This document shows positions 1-9,369 of a stretch of DNA of 64,000 bases, piece after piece. The number at the start of each line of letters is the position of its first letter. The first letter of the stretch is position 1. The notes under the pieces were generated by a model that did no database searches, had not been told where the DNA came from, and saw nothing but the letters and a program-made list of their open reading frames with translations. The position numbers were made by a program, and so were the translations under genes. Origin of the DNA: ZC4RG30 sp963777735 (GTDB taxonomy: Bacteria; Pseudomonadota; Gammaproteobacteria; Steroidobacterales; Steroidobacteraceae); contig CAVZRQ010000008.1 of assembly GCA_963777735.1 (NCBI GenBank), positions 1,054,001 through 1,118,000 of the forward strand, given 5' to 3'.

Positions 1-1399
1 TGGGCATCTGCTGGCACATGCCACGCTCCTGCGAGCTGGCCGGCCCGTGCTGCGTCGACGCGAACAGATAGGTGCGCACATTGGAAGGGAACGCCACGTC
101 ACGACCTGCGGTGTCCGTGTAAAGCAGGCCGCCTGCGGTCCACACCTCGTTCTCCGAATCGGTGTGGATGATCTTCGGGCAGTTGCCTTCGGCTTCGCAG
201 CGGCGCAGCCAGCCATCGGTGCGACGGCTCACAGCGTCGTACAGTGTTGAATAGGTGAAGGGGAACAGGTCATCGCCCTTCTGCCCGGGACGACCGAACA
301 CTTCATTCTGGGAATTCAGGCTCGCACCGGAGATGTGCACATAGACACCGTCGAATACCTGGCGGCCGCGTTCGTCACCATTGAAGTGATAGACGAGGTT
401 CTTGACCGTGCGACCAGTCTGCGAGGCGCCGAAGGCCAGTGTCTTTTCGATCGTGGAACGCCCTGCCACAGCCAGAGGATTGGGACGCCCCTGCCGGTCT
501 GCCGCTTCATGGCGCAGGAATGCAGCGAGATCGCGCATCGAGGCCAGCGCAAGCCCGTACACGACGGGATCCTTCGCCTCGTAGCTGAATTCGAAGGTGG
601 CAGCGGCATCGAACGAGGCATCGCGCGGACGTGTGATCTCCACGCGCCATTCATCCAGATAGCGCCAACCGAGACCATCCGGCTGCACGGCGGGTTCGGC
701 GGGCCGGCGGCGTACTTTCAGCTGCGCGGGCTGGCGGATGTCGGCCGCAGGATAGGCGAGATAACCAATGAAGGTGGGACCGCCACCCTCGCGGAAGCTC
801 TCGACGGTCTGGCCGGTGAAGGTCGCTCCATTCGTGCTGCGGGCCACCGGCAGACGTGCCGTGAGGCGAGCAGGGCCAGGAGTGAGGCGGCTGCCGGAAG
901 CCACACCCATGCCCGCAACGGCCGGACCAGGATAGGCAGGCTGCCATCCGCCGTAGACCAGCGTGTAGCCCTGGCGCATCAGGAACCCATTGCCGGCTGC
1001 CGCTGCGGTCTCCAGCTCCGCTGCCTGGGCGCCCGATTCATTGAAGAAATCCAGCGATAGCCAGCGGCCGCGGTTGACTGGCTCGTAGATCAGGCGGCGA
1101 TTGCCGCGCGACAGATCGCGCGGCTTCAGGATCACGACATCCGTATCGAACTCGACCATACCGCGCGCATTGCGGGGCGCATGCTCGATGTTCACGAGCA
1201 TCGCATTCATGGGCATTCGCGGATCCACCTCGTAGCGGGCCGTGGCGTACAACACGTCGTACGCACCCGCCTTGCCGAACTCGCTGCCACCGAATGCCGG
1301 TGCCGTGCGGTTCACTTCCAGCGATACCAGCCCGGCCGCTGCCGGCGCAGCCACGACGCAAGCCGCAACCCAGGCGGCGACCTTCTGCCAAGGATTCAT
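1..1399 (-). CDS. Exported Abhydrolase_10-like protein (3' end off window)
   Basis: The minus-strand frame opens at ATG 1399 with a Sec-type signal (MNPWQKVAAWVAACVVAAPAAAG) and stays open to base 1, so the C-terminus lies outside the window. The mature start (VSLEVNRTAPAFGGSEFGKAGAYDVLYATA) and the later YEPVNRGR stretch are typical of the large exported alpha/beta-hydrolase-domain proteins (Abhydrolase_10 type) common in receptor-rich proteobacteria. Their substrates are mostly unknown. The nucleophile region is not inside the window. It is the last visible gene of a probable operon with the receptor, cytochrome and exported protein upstream (19-nt gap), so a periplasmic hydrolytic step after uptake is plausible. 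Family assignment is from recognition, not alignment. Confidence 0.72.
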   Translation of the reverse strand, partial: MNPWQKVAAWVAACVVAAPAAAGLVSLEVNRTAPAFGGSEFGKAGAYDVLYATARYEVDPRMPMNAMLVNIEHAPRNARGMVEFDTDVVILKPRDLSRGNRRLIYEPVNRGRWLSLDFFNESGAQAAELETAAAAGNGFLMRQGYTLVYGGWQPAYPGPAVAGMGVASGSRLTPGPARLTARLPVARSTNGATFTGQTVESFREGGGPTFIGYLAYPAADIRQPAQLKVRRRPAEPAVQPDGLGWRYLDEWRVEITRPRDASFDAAATFEFSYEAKDPVVYGLALASMRDLAAFLRHEAADRQGRPNPLAVAGRSTIEKTLAFGASQTGRTVKNLVYHFNGDERGRQVFDGVYVHISGASLNSQNEVFGRPGQKGDDLFPFTYSTLYDAVSRRTDGWLRRCEAEGNCPKIIHTDSENEVWTAGGLLYTDTAGRDVAFPSNVRTYLFASTQHGPASSQERGMCQQMP

Positions 1400-1418
1400 G
1401 TCGCCCCCGGTTCGCGCT

Positions 1419-2231
1419 TCAGCGCGGATGGACTTTGATGACCACGCGCCGCGTCAGATGATCGTCTTCGCCAGTGACTCGCGAAGGATCATCGATCCAT
1501 GTCACCTTCAGTTGCGCGCCCGTCAGATCAGAACCCTTGATGATGGTCGCGATCTGCTCCGCGCGCCGCTTGCCGATGCCCGAGGCTTCGGTGATGGTCT
1601 GGCCGTTCGACAGCAGCGCGGCGCCGCGGTAGCCGATGATCTCGACTTCCTTCGCCTTGATCGCCATCGCGTGATTGATGGCGGGCGTCAGGTAGCGCGG
1701 ATGGCCGAAGCCCACCATGCCATCGAACCCATAGGGCACAACGAACTCGCGCACGGCCGACGTGGCTGCAGCTTCCTGCGGCGGCGCCGCGGTCGCTGCC
1801 CGCGGTGCATTGTCGAAAGCCAGGCGACCACGACTCGGTCCCGGCGGACGCGGTGGTTCGAAGGTGAGGTTGTAGCGGTCCTCTGCGGGCAGCATCTTGT
1901 TGCAGGACGCGTCGAGCTCCGGCAGCACCGACAGCTGCACTGGCTCCAGCACCACGCCCCCGCAGATGTTCGCCTTGTCCGACACCTTGCCTTCGACCAG
2001 CACCTTATGCCCAAGCCAGGGCGGTGTCACGGTGGCGCTCACGTCGGTCTGCAGTGTGAGGAAATAGGTCTGGCCTTCGTACTCGGCCAGCCAGCAGGGC
2101 ACCGAGGCCGTGTCGCGCACGATCGGGCAGGTAACGAAGCTGCGGCGGGCGCCATCGGCCACGGCAGTGCCGGCCATCAGCAAAGAACCCAGTGTCGCGG
2201 CTGCGCCGCGGGAGAATCCTCGGATTTGCAT
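1419..2231 (-). CDS. Exported protein with OmpA-like C-terminal segment
   Basis: The ATG at 2231 shares its A with the stop codon of the preceding cytochrome gene, so translation is probably coupled. A GTG one codon earlier is possible. The N-terminus is a signal peptide (MQIRGFSRGAAATLGSLLMAGTAVA). The mature part has four Cys residues in its first 100 residues (FVTCPIV, VPCWLAEY, NICGG, ASCNKM), which may form disulfides. The last 90 residues (ALLSNGQTITEASGIGKRRAEQIATIIKG...RRVVIKV) look like the end of a periplasmic OmpA/MotB-type domain, with the usual SxxRAxxV-like helix and a closing basic beta strand. No enzyme motif is seen. Its operon place with a receptor and cytochrome suggests an envelope role; function unknown. 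Confidence 0.6.
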   Translation of the reverse strand: MQIRGFSRGAAATLGSLLMAGTAVADGARRSFVTCPIVRDTASVPCWLAEYEGQTYFLTLQTDVSATVTPPWLGHKVLVEGKVSDKANICGGVVLEPVQLSVLPELDASCNKMLPAEDRYNLTFEPPRPPGPSRGRLAFDNAPRAATAAPPQEAAATSAVREFVVPYGFDGMVGFGHPRYLTPAINHAMAIKAKEVEIIGYRGAALLSNGQTITEASGIGKRRAEQIATIIKGSDLTGAQLKVTWIDDPSRVTGEDDHLTRRVVIKVHPR

Positions 2232-3790
2232 CACAGAGCCCCCAGGAAATTGATCAGGTCCTGTTTCTCGGTTTCGGAGTAGCCGATGCCGTAGCGGCGA
2301 TCATAGAAATCCACCAGTTCGCGCAGTGTCCTTGCCGAGCCATTGGAAAAATACGGCGCGCGTGCCGCGAGGCCGCGGAATTGCTGCATCACGATGGTAC
2401 CCACGTCGTTGCACAGGCCGGAGATCAGCGCACGACCCGGATCCTGCGTGTAGATCACGCGCCCGAGGAAGGGATGCGGATCCACATTCGCGTTGCAGGT
2501 CACGCGGAACAGTGGCATCTGCGGCTTGGCTTCGTTCCAGGGATTCAGCGGAACTTCGTTGGCCCACGGCAGATTGGTGGTGCCGATGTCCATCCAGCCG
2601 TTGGCGGTATCGAGACCCATCATGTGCATGCCATGGCAGGTGGCGCAGGTGCGCTTGGTGGGATTACCCAGTCCCACCGAGTTCAGGTGCATGGAATCCT
2701 TGATCCAGAACGTGCGGAACATGAAAACATCATGGCCGCGAGCGATGGATTCACGCCCCGCGGCCTGTGCATCTTCGGTGGCATTGCCGGTGCGCGGCAG
2801 CTTCTTCCATTTGTCGCCGATCGGGAAAACCCAGCGCGTGGTGTTGTTGCCGAGCACGCCCGCGTCGCCTGCCGCGACAGCGCGCGGCCCAAAGGCCGGC
2901 GGACCGCCCTCTTCGACCAGATTGCCGCCCGATGCGTGCGTGGCCTGCGCCACATACACCTGCTGCTCGAACTGCACGATGCGGGACACCTGATCCTTCG
3001 TCAGGGGCTCCTTCACCTGGAGGTGATTCTTCGCGGCATCCCGGGCCTGCTCGGCCAGCGAAGGCAAACGCGCATCGGACATCATGTTCATGCTGGTGCG
3101 CTTGCCGGTCTCCGGATCCTTCATCGTGGGCATGCCGTTCTTGCCGATGAATTGGCCCACACCGAAACCCTGGTGGGTCGTGTACTTGGTGTTGGATGAC
3201 GGCCGCGGACGACGATAAACCGAGATCGTCGGGTTCGCGCTCTTGAGCCCGTATGCCGGATCGGTGTTGCAGCCCGTCGGGTCGCGCACCACCTCGATGG
3301 CGAATTCCGGTTCGATCACGCTGCCATCGGGGCGGCGCGGCGGCCACGGCAGGCCCACGCGGAACAGACCGCGTTCCAGCAGCAGCGAATGCGACTCCGG
3401 GATTTCCGGCTTCAGGTTCGGGCAGTTCATGCCGTCGATTGCCGCGAACAGCGGGTCCTTGCCCTTGGTCGCCACCCACTGATCGCGGATGCTGCGCAGG
3501 GAAAGCCCCATGCCGTCGGACGGCTGATGGCAGCTGACGCAGGCACGGCCGTTGGTGCCGATGGGTTCGAAGAAAGGATGTCCTTTCGTATCGACATTCC
3601 CTGCCTGATTCAGCACACCAACCGTACCGGAATCATCGGCGTGCTGCGCATAGGCCGGCAGCACGGTGGCTTGCCCGGGCCGCAACCAGCGATCCGGTGC
3701 AGAGGGTGCTTCGCCGACCACAGCCACCGACACCCATCCGGCGAGACCCGCACCGGCCGTCGCAATCAACAGGTATTTCATGTGTTTCAT
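2231..3790 (-). CDS. Exported di-haem c-type cytochrome
   Basis: The 519-residue protein has an N-terminal membrane or signal segment (YLLIATAGAGLAGWVSVAVVG) and two CxxCH haem-binding motifs, CVSCH at about 84-88 and CATCH at about 382-386. That spacing and the length resemble large di-haem periplasmic cytochromes distantly related to cytochrome c peroxidases and MauG. The last 60 residues (RGLAARAPYFSNGSARTLRELVDFYDRRY) carry the APYFHNGS-like motif typical of that superfamily. It probably passes electrons in the periplasm, but peroxidase or oxidase activity cannot be told from sequence. It begins 11 nt after the receptor gene and overlaps the next gene by one base. Confidence 0.8.
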   Translation of the reverse strand: MKHMKYLLIATAGAGLAGWVSVAVVGEAPSAPDRWLRPGQATVLPAYAQHADDSGTVGVLNQAGNVDTKGHPFFEPIGTNGRACVSCHQPSDGMGLSLRSIRDQWVATKGKDPLFAAIDGMNCPNLKPEIPESHSLLLERGLFRVGLPWPPRRPDGSVIEPEFAIEVVRDPTGCNTDPAYGLKSANPTISVYRRPRPSSNTKYTTHQGFGVGQFIGKNGMPTMKDPETGKRTSMNMMSDARLPSLAEQARDAAKNHLQVKEPLTKDQVSRIVQFEQQVYVAQATHASGGNLVEEGGPPAFGPRAVAAGDAGVLGNNTTRWVFPIGDKWKKLPRTGNATEDAQAAGRESIARGHDVFMFRTFWIKDSMHLNSVGLGNPTKRTCATCHGMHMMGLDTANGWMDIGTTNLPWANEVPLNPWNEAKPQMPLFRVTCNANVDPHPFLGRVIYTQDPGRALISGLCNDVGTIVMQQFRGLAARAPYFSNGSARTLRELVDFYDRRYGIGYSETEKQDLINFLGAL

Positions 3791-3801
3791 TGCTTGAACC
3801 T

Positions 3802-6735
3802 TCAGAACCGGAACCTTGCACCCAGCCGGAATGCCCTGCCCACGACCAGCTCGTCCGCGACGCCAACGCCCTGATTGGGGTATGGCACTGCCTTGTCGAA
3901 CAGATTGTTGACACGCAGGTACACCTGCGTGGCACCCAGCGGACCACCTTCGCCGAGGTCGTACTGGAAAGTGGCGTTGGTCAGGAACGTTGCCTTCACG
4001 TGGTTGATGTTGATGTCCAGCGGGCCAGTGCCCACGACCTTGTTGTTGTCGATGGTACCGGCCCCGTAGCGCCGCAGGTCAAACGTAGCCGAGAACGGCC
4101 CCACGTCGTATCCCAGCGTTCCGAACAGCGTCCAGTGGGGGTTCGTGTATTGGCCCGCCGCTTCCGTCGTCGTGGCGTTGATGGCTGCGGTGGTGGCCAG
4201 AGTATCCACATAGTTCGCGAGCAGGCGCAGATTCATCGAGCCCGGCAGACCTTCGGAAAGCGACGCCAGCGGGAAGCGGTAGGCCGCCTCGAAATCAATG
4301 CCGGAGGTTTCGAAGTAGTTCAGGTTCTGCTGGCGCACCGTGACGCCGGTGATGGCGCCGGCGGTGCTCGTGGCTACGTCTGCGCAGAACTGCGCCAGAC
4401 CATCGAGGTAGCAGCGGTCGAGCACCTGCTGTGCCTGGATCACGCCGATCAGCCCCTTGATCTCGATGCGGTACCAGTCGGCCGACATCCGAAAACCACC
4501 AAGCCAATCCGGCGAAAAGACGATGCCGGCCGTGGTGGTGTTTGCCTTCTCGGGCTGCAGACCCGGGTTGCCGCGCGTGGTGATGGGCACCTGCACCGTG
4601 ACGTTGGTGAGGGGGTTGCGCGCATTGCCCACCGTGACCGAAGTCGCGGTGAACAGCTCAGCCAGGTTGCCGGCACGGATGTCGCGGGACTGCGTGCCGC
4701 GCAGGCGCCACTGGTCGTTGATGGTGTAGCTGAGGCCGCCCTTCCAGGTCGTGACGCCACCGGAACTGCTGTAGTCGGTGTAACGGGCGGCGAGCGACAC
4801 ATCGAGCTGGTCCGCAAAGGCCACATCGTTTGCCAGCGGAATCACGAGCTCCGTGAACACTTCCTTCGCGTCATAACTGCCGGCGATGGCCTTGGAATTG
4901 CCTGTATGCCAGCCATTCGCCTCGGCAATGGGGTCAGCGATGGCGTTGACGCGTTCCTTGCGATACTCGAGGCCCGAAGCCATAGACACCGGGCCGGCCC
5001 AGGTCGAGAACGGCTCGCCGCGCAGCGTCATCGCGCCCACCGACTGGTAGGTGCGTGACACCGCGCGCGAAGTGCCCAGGATGTAGTTCACGGCCGCAGA
5101 CGAAGGAGTGCCGTAACCGAACATGTTCAGCGGCGCGCAGTTGGGGTCGTTGTTGGTGGTGATGGCGTCCGCGTTCACCCGGCAGACGATATTGTTGTTG
5201 GGCACGCCGGTGCGCAGCAGGCCTTCATCCACCGCATCGATGGCACGGCTGAAGTTGGCCTGGTTGCGGTTCCTGTTGCGGATCGTGGTGTAGACACTGC
5301 GGCCGCTCTGGAAATACGCATCCCATGTCCAGCTGCCCGCCAGTTCTCCCTTGGCGCCGACCACACCGCGGTACACGCGCGGCACACCGTCGTCCACGCG
5401 GAACTCGTTCATGTTGTCTTCGCGCCAGGAACGACCCATCGAGAAACAGTTGATGCCGCCGCCCTGCATCAGGGTGCGCACGTTGGCCGGCAGGAAGGGG
5501 TTGTCGATGCCCACGGTGAGGGCACCCAGCGACGAAGTGGACGAAGTGGTGAAACGCGCGCCGACGGGCGCGGTCGCGACCTGGCCGCAGGTAGGCGTGT
5601 TCGCGTACGGCGTCGTGCCTTCGTTGCGTGCCGGGTTGGTCTGGCCATCCGTCAGCGAGTGCGCGAAGGTGCCTTCCACGAACATCGACGTCTTGTCGGT
5701 GACGTCGTAATCCAGGTGGGCGACCGCCGAGTAGCGCTGGAAAGGATACTTCGCGCTGCCCCCGACATTGGTGTACTCGCCGGCATTGTCCGTACCGCCG
5801 ATCATGCGATTGCCGAATACCTGACCAAAGCCGAACGGCGCCGTCTGCCCGTTGGGCAGGAACTGCAGGCCTCGCAAAGCCACCAGATTCGGGTTCGTCG
5901 CGGTCAGTGGAACGGAGATGATCAGGCCGCCTGGCGACAGCGTCGAACGCCGCACGTCCTCAGCGTAGATGGTGCCCGGCAGTCCGTTCGTGGTGGAGGT
6001 GTTGCCTACATTGCCGGCCGCGCCCCAGGTACGAGCCAGTTCCGGCGGATGCATGCTGCCGATGCCCTGGGTTTCCGCATACTCGGCGCCGATCAGCAGC
6101 CGAGTGCGGTCGCCGAAGCTGTGGCCATAGGCGAACGAGGCCATCACGTTCTCGTCATCGCCGCGGTCCGACATGCCGCCCTGCATGTTGCCGACGAAGC
6201 CTTCCAGGTCCTTGCGCAGAATGATGTTGACCACGCCGCTGACCGCATCGGAGCCCCATGACGCCGAGGCACCGCCGGTGACGAGTTCGGTGCGCTGAAC
6301 CATCGCAGAGGGAACGATGTTGAGATCAACCGTACCGTTGGATTGAGTCGGCACGTGCCGGCGACCATCCACCAGCACCAGCGTGCGTTGCGGCCCGACG
6401 CGCCGCAGGTCCGCAAATACATTGGCCGTGGAGGGCGAACCGGTCTGGCGAAAGCTGGGCAGCTGCGACAGCGCTTCGGAGATGGCAATGGGCGCGGACT
6501 TCAGGACATCTTCTTCGGAGATCACCGATGTTGGCGTCGGCGCTGCAAAACCGGTGCGCGCGACGCGCGAGCCCGTCACCGTCACCTCTTCCAGCACCGT
6601 GTCTTCTTGCGCCGAGTCTTCCTGCGCCCACCCGAGCGTCGGCACCAGCATGCCGGCCGCAAGGCCCAGAGACACCGCACAGACGGAAACCTTCGCGGTC
6701 GCTCCCATGGAACGACCTGCCCCTCGATACCCCAT
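3802..6735 (-). CDS. TonB-dependent outer-membrane receptor
   Basis: The 977-residue protein has a signal peptide ending near GWAQ, a TonB-box-like EEVTVTGSR, then a plug domain (SVISEEDVLKSAPIAISEALSQLPSF, TLVLVDGRRHVPTQSNGTVDLNIVPSAMVQRTELVTGGASASWGSDAVSGVVNIILR) and a long beta-barrel ending in an aromatic residue (FRLGARFRF). A second in-frame Met at residue 10 could be the real start and gives a cleaner signal peptide. It is the first gene of a run with the di-haem cytochrome (11-nt gap), exported protein and Abhydrolase_10-like gene. Two candidate operators lie just upstream (6779-6796, 6822-6835). The substrate is unknown; neighbours that cleave esters and sulfates suggest an organic oligomer or glycoside more than iron alone. 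Confidence 0.93.
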   Translation of the reverse strand: MGYRGAGRSMGATAKVSVCAVSLGLAAGMLVPTLGWAQEDSAQEDTVLEEVTVTGSRVARTGFAAPTPTSVISEEDVLKSAPIAISEALSQLPSFRQTGSPSTANVFADLRRVGPQRTLVLVDGRRHVPTQSNGTVDLNIVPSAMVQRTELVTGGASASWGSDAVSGVVNIILRKDLEGFVGNMQGGMSDRGDDENVMASFAYGHSFGDRTRLLIGAEYAETQGIGSMHPPELARTWGAAGNVGNTSTTNGLPGTIYAEDVRRSTLSPGGLIISVPLTATNPNLVALRGLQFLPNGQTAPFGFGQVFGNRMIGGTDNAGEYTNVGGSAKYPFQRYSAVAHLDYDVTDKTSMFVEGTFAHSLTDGQTNPARNEGTTPYANTPTCGQVATAPVGARFTTSSTSSLGALTVGIDNPFLPANVRTLMQGGGINCFSMGRSWREDNMNEFRVDDGVPRVYRGVVGAKGELAGSWTWDAYFQSGRSVYTTIRNRNRNQANFSRAIDAVDEGLLRTGVPNNNIVCRVNADAITTNNDPNCAPLNMFGYGTPSSAAVNYILGTSRAVSRTYQSVGAMTLRGEPFSTWAGPVSMASGLEYRKERVNAIADPIAEANGWHTGNSKAIAGSYDAKEVFTELVIPLANDVAFADQLDVSLAARYTDYSSSGGVTTWKGGLSYTINDQWRLRGTQSRDIRAGNLAELFTATSVTVGNARNPLTNVTVQVPITTRGNPGLQPEKANTTTAGIVFSPDWLGGFRMSADWYRIEIKGLIGVIQAQQVLDRCYLDGLAQFCADVATSTAGAITGVTVRQQNLNYFETSGIDFEAAYRFPLASLSEGLPGSMNLRLLANYVDTLATTAAINATTTEAAGQYTNPHWTLFGTLGYDVGPFSATFDLRRYGAGTIDNNKVVGTGPLDININHVKATFLTNATFQYDLGEGGPLGATQVYLRVNNLFDKAVPYPNQGVGVADELVVGRAFRLGARFRF

Positions 6736-6778
6736 GACCTGCCCCTTCGCGCGCTCGGCGTGTGTTGGCTATTTGATT

Positions 6779-6796
6779 GTTGACAATGTCGTCAAC
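6779..6796. promoter_or_regulatory. Candidate operator A (shared 18-bp inverted repeat)
   Basis: GTTGACAATGTCGTCAAC is an inverted repeat with perfect GTTGAC/GTCAAC arms around a 6-base centre, 43 bp upstream of the receptor start. On the minus strand it contains a -35-like TTGACG. Related sites occur at 14383-14400 and 21327-21344. The GTnnAC...GTnnAC form resembles operators of FadR/FCD-type GntR regulators, but no such regulator is in the window. Confidence 0.55.
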
Positions 6797-6821
6797 AAAA
6801 TACCAACAATGCGCCTGGAGG

Positions 6822-6835
6822 TGCAAGCGCTTTCA
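6822..6835. promoter_or_regulatory. Candidate LacI/GalR-family operator
   Basis: TGCAAGCGCTTTCA is a 14-bp near-palindrome with a central CG, close to the TGnAAnCGnTTnCA form bound by LacI/GalR-family regulators. It lies in the gap between the CE1 esterase gene and the receptor gene, upstream of operator A. LacI-type control of receptor-hydrolase loci is known in other proteobacteria. No LacI gene is in the window and only one good copy was found in an upstream region. Confidence 0.35.
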
Positions 6836-6869
6836 TTATGACGCCCAGCAACGGGATTCGTAGGGCTGG

Positions 6870-7811
6870 TCAGCGAAAAAGCATTGCGCCGAAATCCACC
6901 AGCGAATCGCGCCACACGCTCCATTCATGGCCGCCTGGGAAACTCGCGAGCCGGACATCGATTCTGCCCGCCCGCAGGGCGTTCGCCTGGTTCGCCGTGA
7001 ACGGCATGCGCGGATCTTCCGTGCCGCATGACAGATACAGCACCTTGATCAACTTGTTGGTTGCCGCGGGATTGCGCAGAAAGCCGGGACGCAAGGTCTC
7101 GACATCGAAGGGTGCGTAGGCGGCGCCGGAGACGCCGCCGAACAGACCGGTGCTGAATTCACCGATGTAGGCAAACTGGTCAAGACGCTTGATGCCCACA
7201 CTGATTGCAATCCCGCCACCCAGCGAAAGGCCAGCGATGGCGCGATTCTCACGGCCCGGTCGCGCGCGGTAGTGCGCCTCGATATACCGGATCTGCCCGT
7301 TGAGGATGTCACTCTCGCCTTTCACCAGATCCAGACCCATGGGTGGCCCGCTACCTGCGCTGGTTGCGATCGACGGGGAATGCGTCGGCGCCGAAGGCTG
7401 GTCCCAGTTGGCGTTTGGCGTCACGACGATCATCGGTTTCATCCGGCCGGCGGCGATCAGGTTGTCCAGCGCCACATGCGCCAGACCTGAATCGAACCAG
7501 TGGTCCTCGTTTCCGCCGCCACCGTGATACAGATACAGCACGGGGTAACGCGCACGCGAGGATTCATACCCAGGTGGCGTGTAGACCATCATTCGACGCT
7601 GGGCCTTCGTCACGGGGGATGGGTACCAAACGGCCGCAACTGTTCCATGCGGTACATCCGTCGGCAAAAAAGGCGCGCTGACCGGAGCCTGCACGCTGCG
7701 CCCTGCTGGCCCCGCGGGAGTTGCAGGTCCGCTGGCCCGTTGAGCAGACACCAACGGCGTGCAGATGAGCAGCAGCGCGCAGGCAGCCCACCTGGATTGG
7801 AATCCCTTCAT
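6870..7811 (-). CDS. Exported CE1/esterase D-like hydrolase
   Basis: The 313-residue protein starts with a Sec signal (MKGFQSRWAACALLLICTPLVSAQ) and has the alpha/beta-hydrolase layout of the putative esterase family that includes feruloyl and acetyl-xylan esterases (CE1). Visible motifs are the YLYHGGGGNEDHW oxyanion-hole segment (about 94-106), nucleophile GLSLGG with Ser near 196, GTEDPR with a likely acid Asp near 266, and catalytic His in PGGHEW near 295. It follows the sulfatase gene after 6 nt, so the two are probably co-transcribed. Release of ester-linked side groups in the periplasm is a reasonable role; the exact ester is unknown. Confidence 0.85.
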   Translation of the reverse strand: MKGFQSRWAACALLLICTPLVSAQRASGPATPAGPAGRSVQAPVSAPFLPTDVPHGTVAAVWYPSPVTKAQRRMMVYTPPGYESSRARYPVLYLYHGGGGNEDHWFDSGLAHVALDNLIAAGRMKPMIVVTPNANWDQPSAPTHSPSIATSAGSGPPMGLDLVKGESDILNGQIRYIEAHYRARPGRENRAIAGLSLGGGIAISVGIKRLDQFAYIGEFSTGLFGGVSGAAYAPFDVETLRPGFLRNPAATNKLIKVLYLSCGTEDPRMPFTANQANALRAGRIDVRLASFPGGHEWSVWRDSLVDFGAMLFR

Positions 7812-7817
7812 GGCGCG

Positions 7818-9245
7818 TTAGTGAAAGCAGCCTTTGACATTTTCGGGGCGGGTGGAAAGAGCGGTGATCTCGGCCTTCATGGCCGCCTGCGCGGCGCTCG
7901 GCTTATCCGCCGAATAAAGGTTCCTTGCCTCGGCGGGATCGACCTTCAGATCGAAGAATTCCCAGTTGCCCCTGTTGTAGGAGAGCTTGTGGTTGTCGCG
8001 ACTCACGACCGTGTACATGTCTCCGCTTCCAGGGGGACGCGACGGCGGACAGAGCTCCGTGAAGGCGAACTTGCGTCCGTTATCCGCCCCGGCTTTGGTG
8101 AAGAGGGGCACGATCGAGAAGCTTTCGGTCATGGCCGATGTGTCTGCGCCCGCGAGCTGCGCGACAGTCGAGAACATGTCGGTTGCCACGACCAGCGCAT
8201 TTTCGCGCTCGCCTTGGCGCGTAACGCCCGGGCCCGCGACCACGAGCGGAACACGCACGCCACCGTCGAGGATGTCCCACTTCGCGCCGCGCAATGGTCC
8301 GACGTTCTTGCGCTGCACGGGCAGCGGCGTTCCGTTGTCGCCCATGAAGATGATCAGCGTGTTCTCACGCTCGCCGATGGAATCGAGATGGGCCAGCAGC
8401 CTGCCGAGCTCCGTGTCCATCGCCTGCGTGAGAGCCTGGTAGACAGGGATATCGCCATTGTAGATTTTGCCATCCACGGGCCGATCGGCGATCGAGCTGA
8501 GCTCTTTCTGGTTCCACAGCTTCTTTGGCGGGACCTGAAAGCCATCGTTCGCTGAAGTGCCATGCGGTGCGTTGAACGCCAGGTACAGGAACCAGGGCTG
8601 ATTGGAATTTCCCGCCTTCACCTTGTCGATGAACTCGATCGAGCGGTTGACGATGTGGGTCGTGGCGTACTCGGTCACTTTCACTTCGCTGGTGACGCCG
8701 TTCTTGTAGCGCGTTTCTGTCCAGTTGAAGTAGTCGGCGACTCCGCTGGCAATCATGCCGTCGTAGTGGGGGACTCCAATATCGTCGAACAGGCCACCGC
8801 CCAGGTGCCACTTGCCGATCGCCGCGGTGGCGTAGTTGCTCGAGCTGCGCTCCGCGAGGAAGCGATGCAGCGAAACGGTGGTGGCGGGAAGCGGCACGGA
8901 AACGTAGTTCACTCCATTGGCGTGGGGGTAACGCCCCGTGAGGATCATCGCGCGGGTCGGTGAGCACAGCGGTGTCGCGCGGGCGTTGTCGAACACGATC
9001 CCGCGTTTCGCCAGCGCTTCGAGCGTCGGCAGCGAGACGTTCTCGCCCTTCGGATCGTATTGCGGATAAACGCTGGTGGAATCCGTTCCGAGATCGTCGG
9101 CCAGCACGAACAGGATGTTTGGCGGGCGTTGTGAGGCCTGCTTCTTCACTCCGCCAGGCGTGACCGCCGTACAGGCCACCAGCGCCAGGAGGAGAATCGC
9201 TCCGAGAATTGATCCTGCAACCCGCCCTTCACTGCGTTCACGCAT
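7818..9245 (-). CDS. Sulfatase, Cys-type, probable lipoprotein
   Basis: The 475-residue protein begins with a lipoprotein-like signal (LALVAC, lipid Cys near 25). It then shows the sulfatase core: metal-binding NILFVLADDLG, the CSPTR motif at about 94-98 whose Cys would be converted to formylglycine, GKWHLGG, and MGDNGTP. It therefore belongs to the formylglycine-dependent arylsulfatase-type family and needs a maturase that is not in the window. It lies directly before the CE1 esterase gene. Together they suggest removal of sulfate and acyl groups from one imported substrate. The substrate itself (aryl sulfate or sulfated sugar) cannot be told. Confidence 0.9.
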   Translation of the reverse strand: MRERSEGRVAGSILGAILLLALVACTAVTPGGVKKQASQRPPNILFVLADDLGTDSTSVYPQYDPKGENVSLPTLEALAKRGIVFDNARATPLCSPTRAMILTGRYPHANGVNYVSVPLPATTVSLHRFLAERSSSNYATAAIGKWHLGGGLFDDIGVPHYDGMIASGVADYFNWTETRYKNGVTSEVKVTEYATTHIVNRSIEFIDKVKAGNSNQPWFLYLAFNAPHGTSANDGFQVPPKKLWNQKELSSIADRPVDGKIYNGDIPVYQALTQAMDTELGRLLAHLDSIGERENTLIIFMGDNGTPLPVQRKNVGPLRGAKWDILDGGVRVPLVVAGPGVTRQGERENALVVATDMFSTVAQLAGADTSAMTESFSIVPLFTKAGADNGRKFAFTELCPPSRPPGSGDMYTVVSRDNHKLSYNRGNWEFFDLKVDPAEARNLYSADKPSAAQAAMKAEITALSTRPENVKGCFH

Positions 9246-9369
9246 CAGGTACTCCCCGGCGCCGTGTGTGGCGCACCATTGACCGGCTCGTCAGCTTAAC
9301 CGAAGCGCATCGCATCAGGACTCGGAAAGACTCGTGCAAAGCAGGGACTCTATGAGTCCGGATCCATCG

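Noticed and set aside
335..4000. Several plus-strand open frames of 240-450 codons opposite the first operon
   Set aside because: They lie fully over well-supported minus-strand genes and show no family resemblance, signal or ribosome site.
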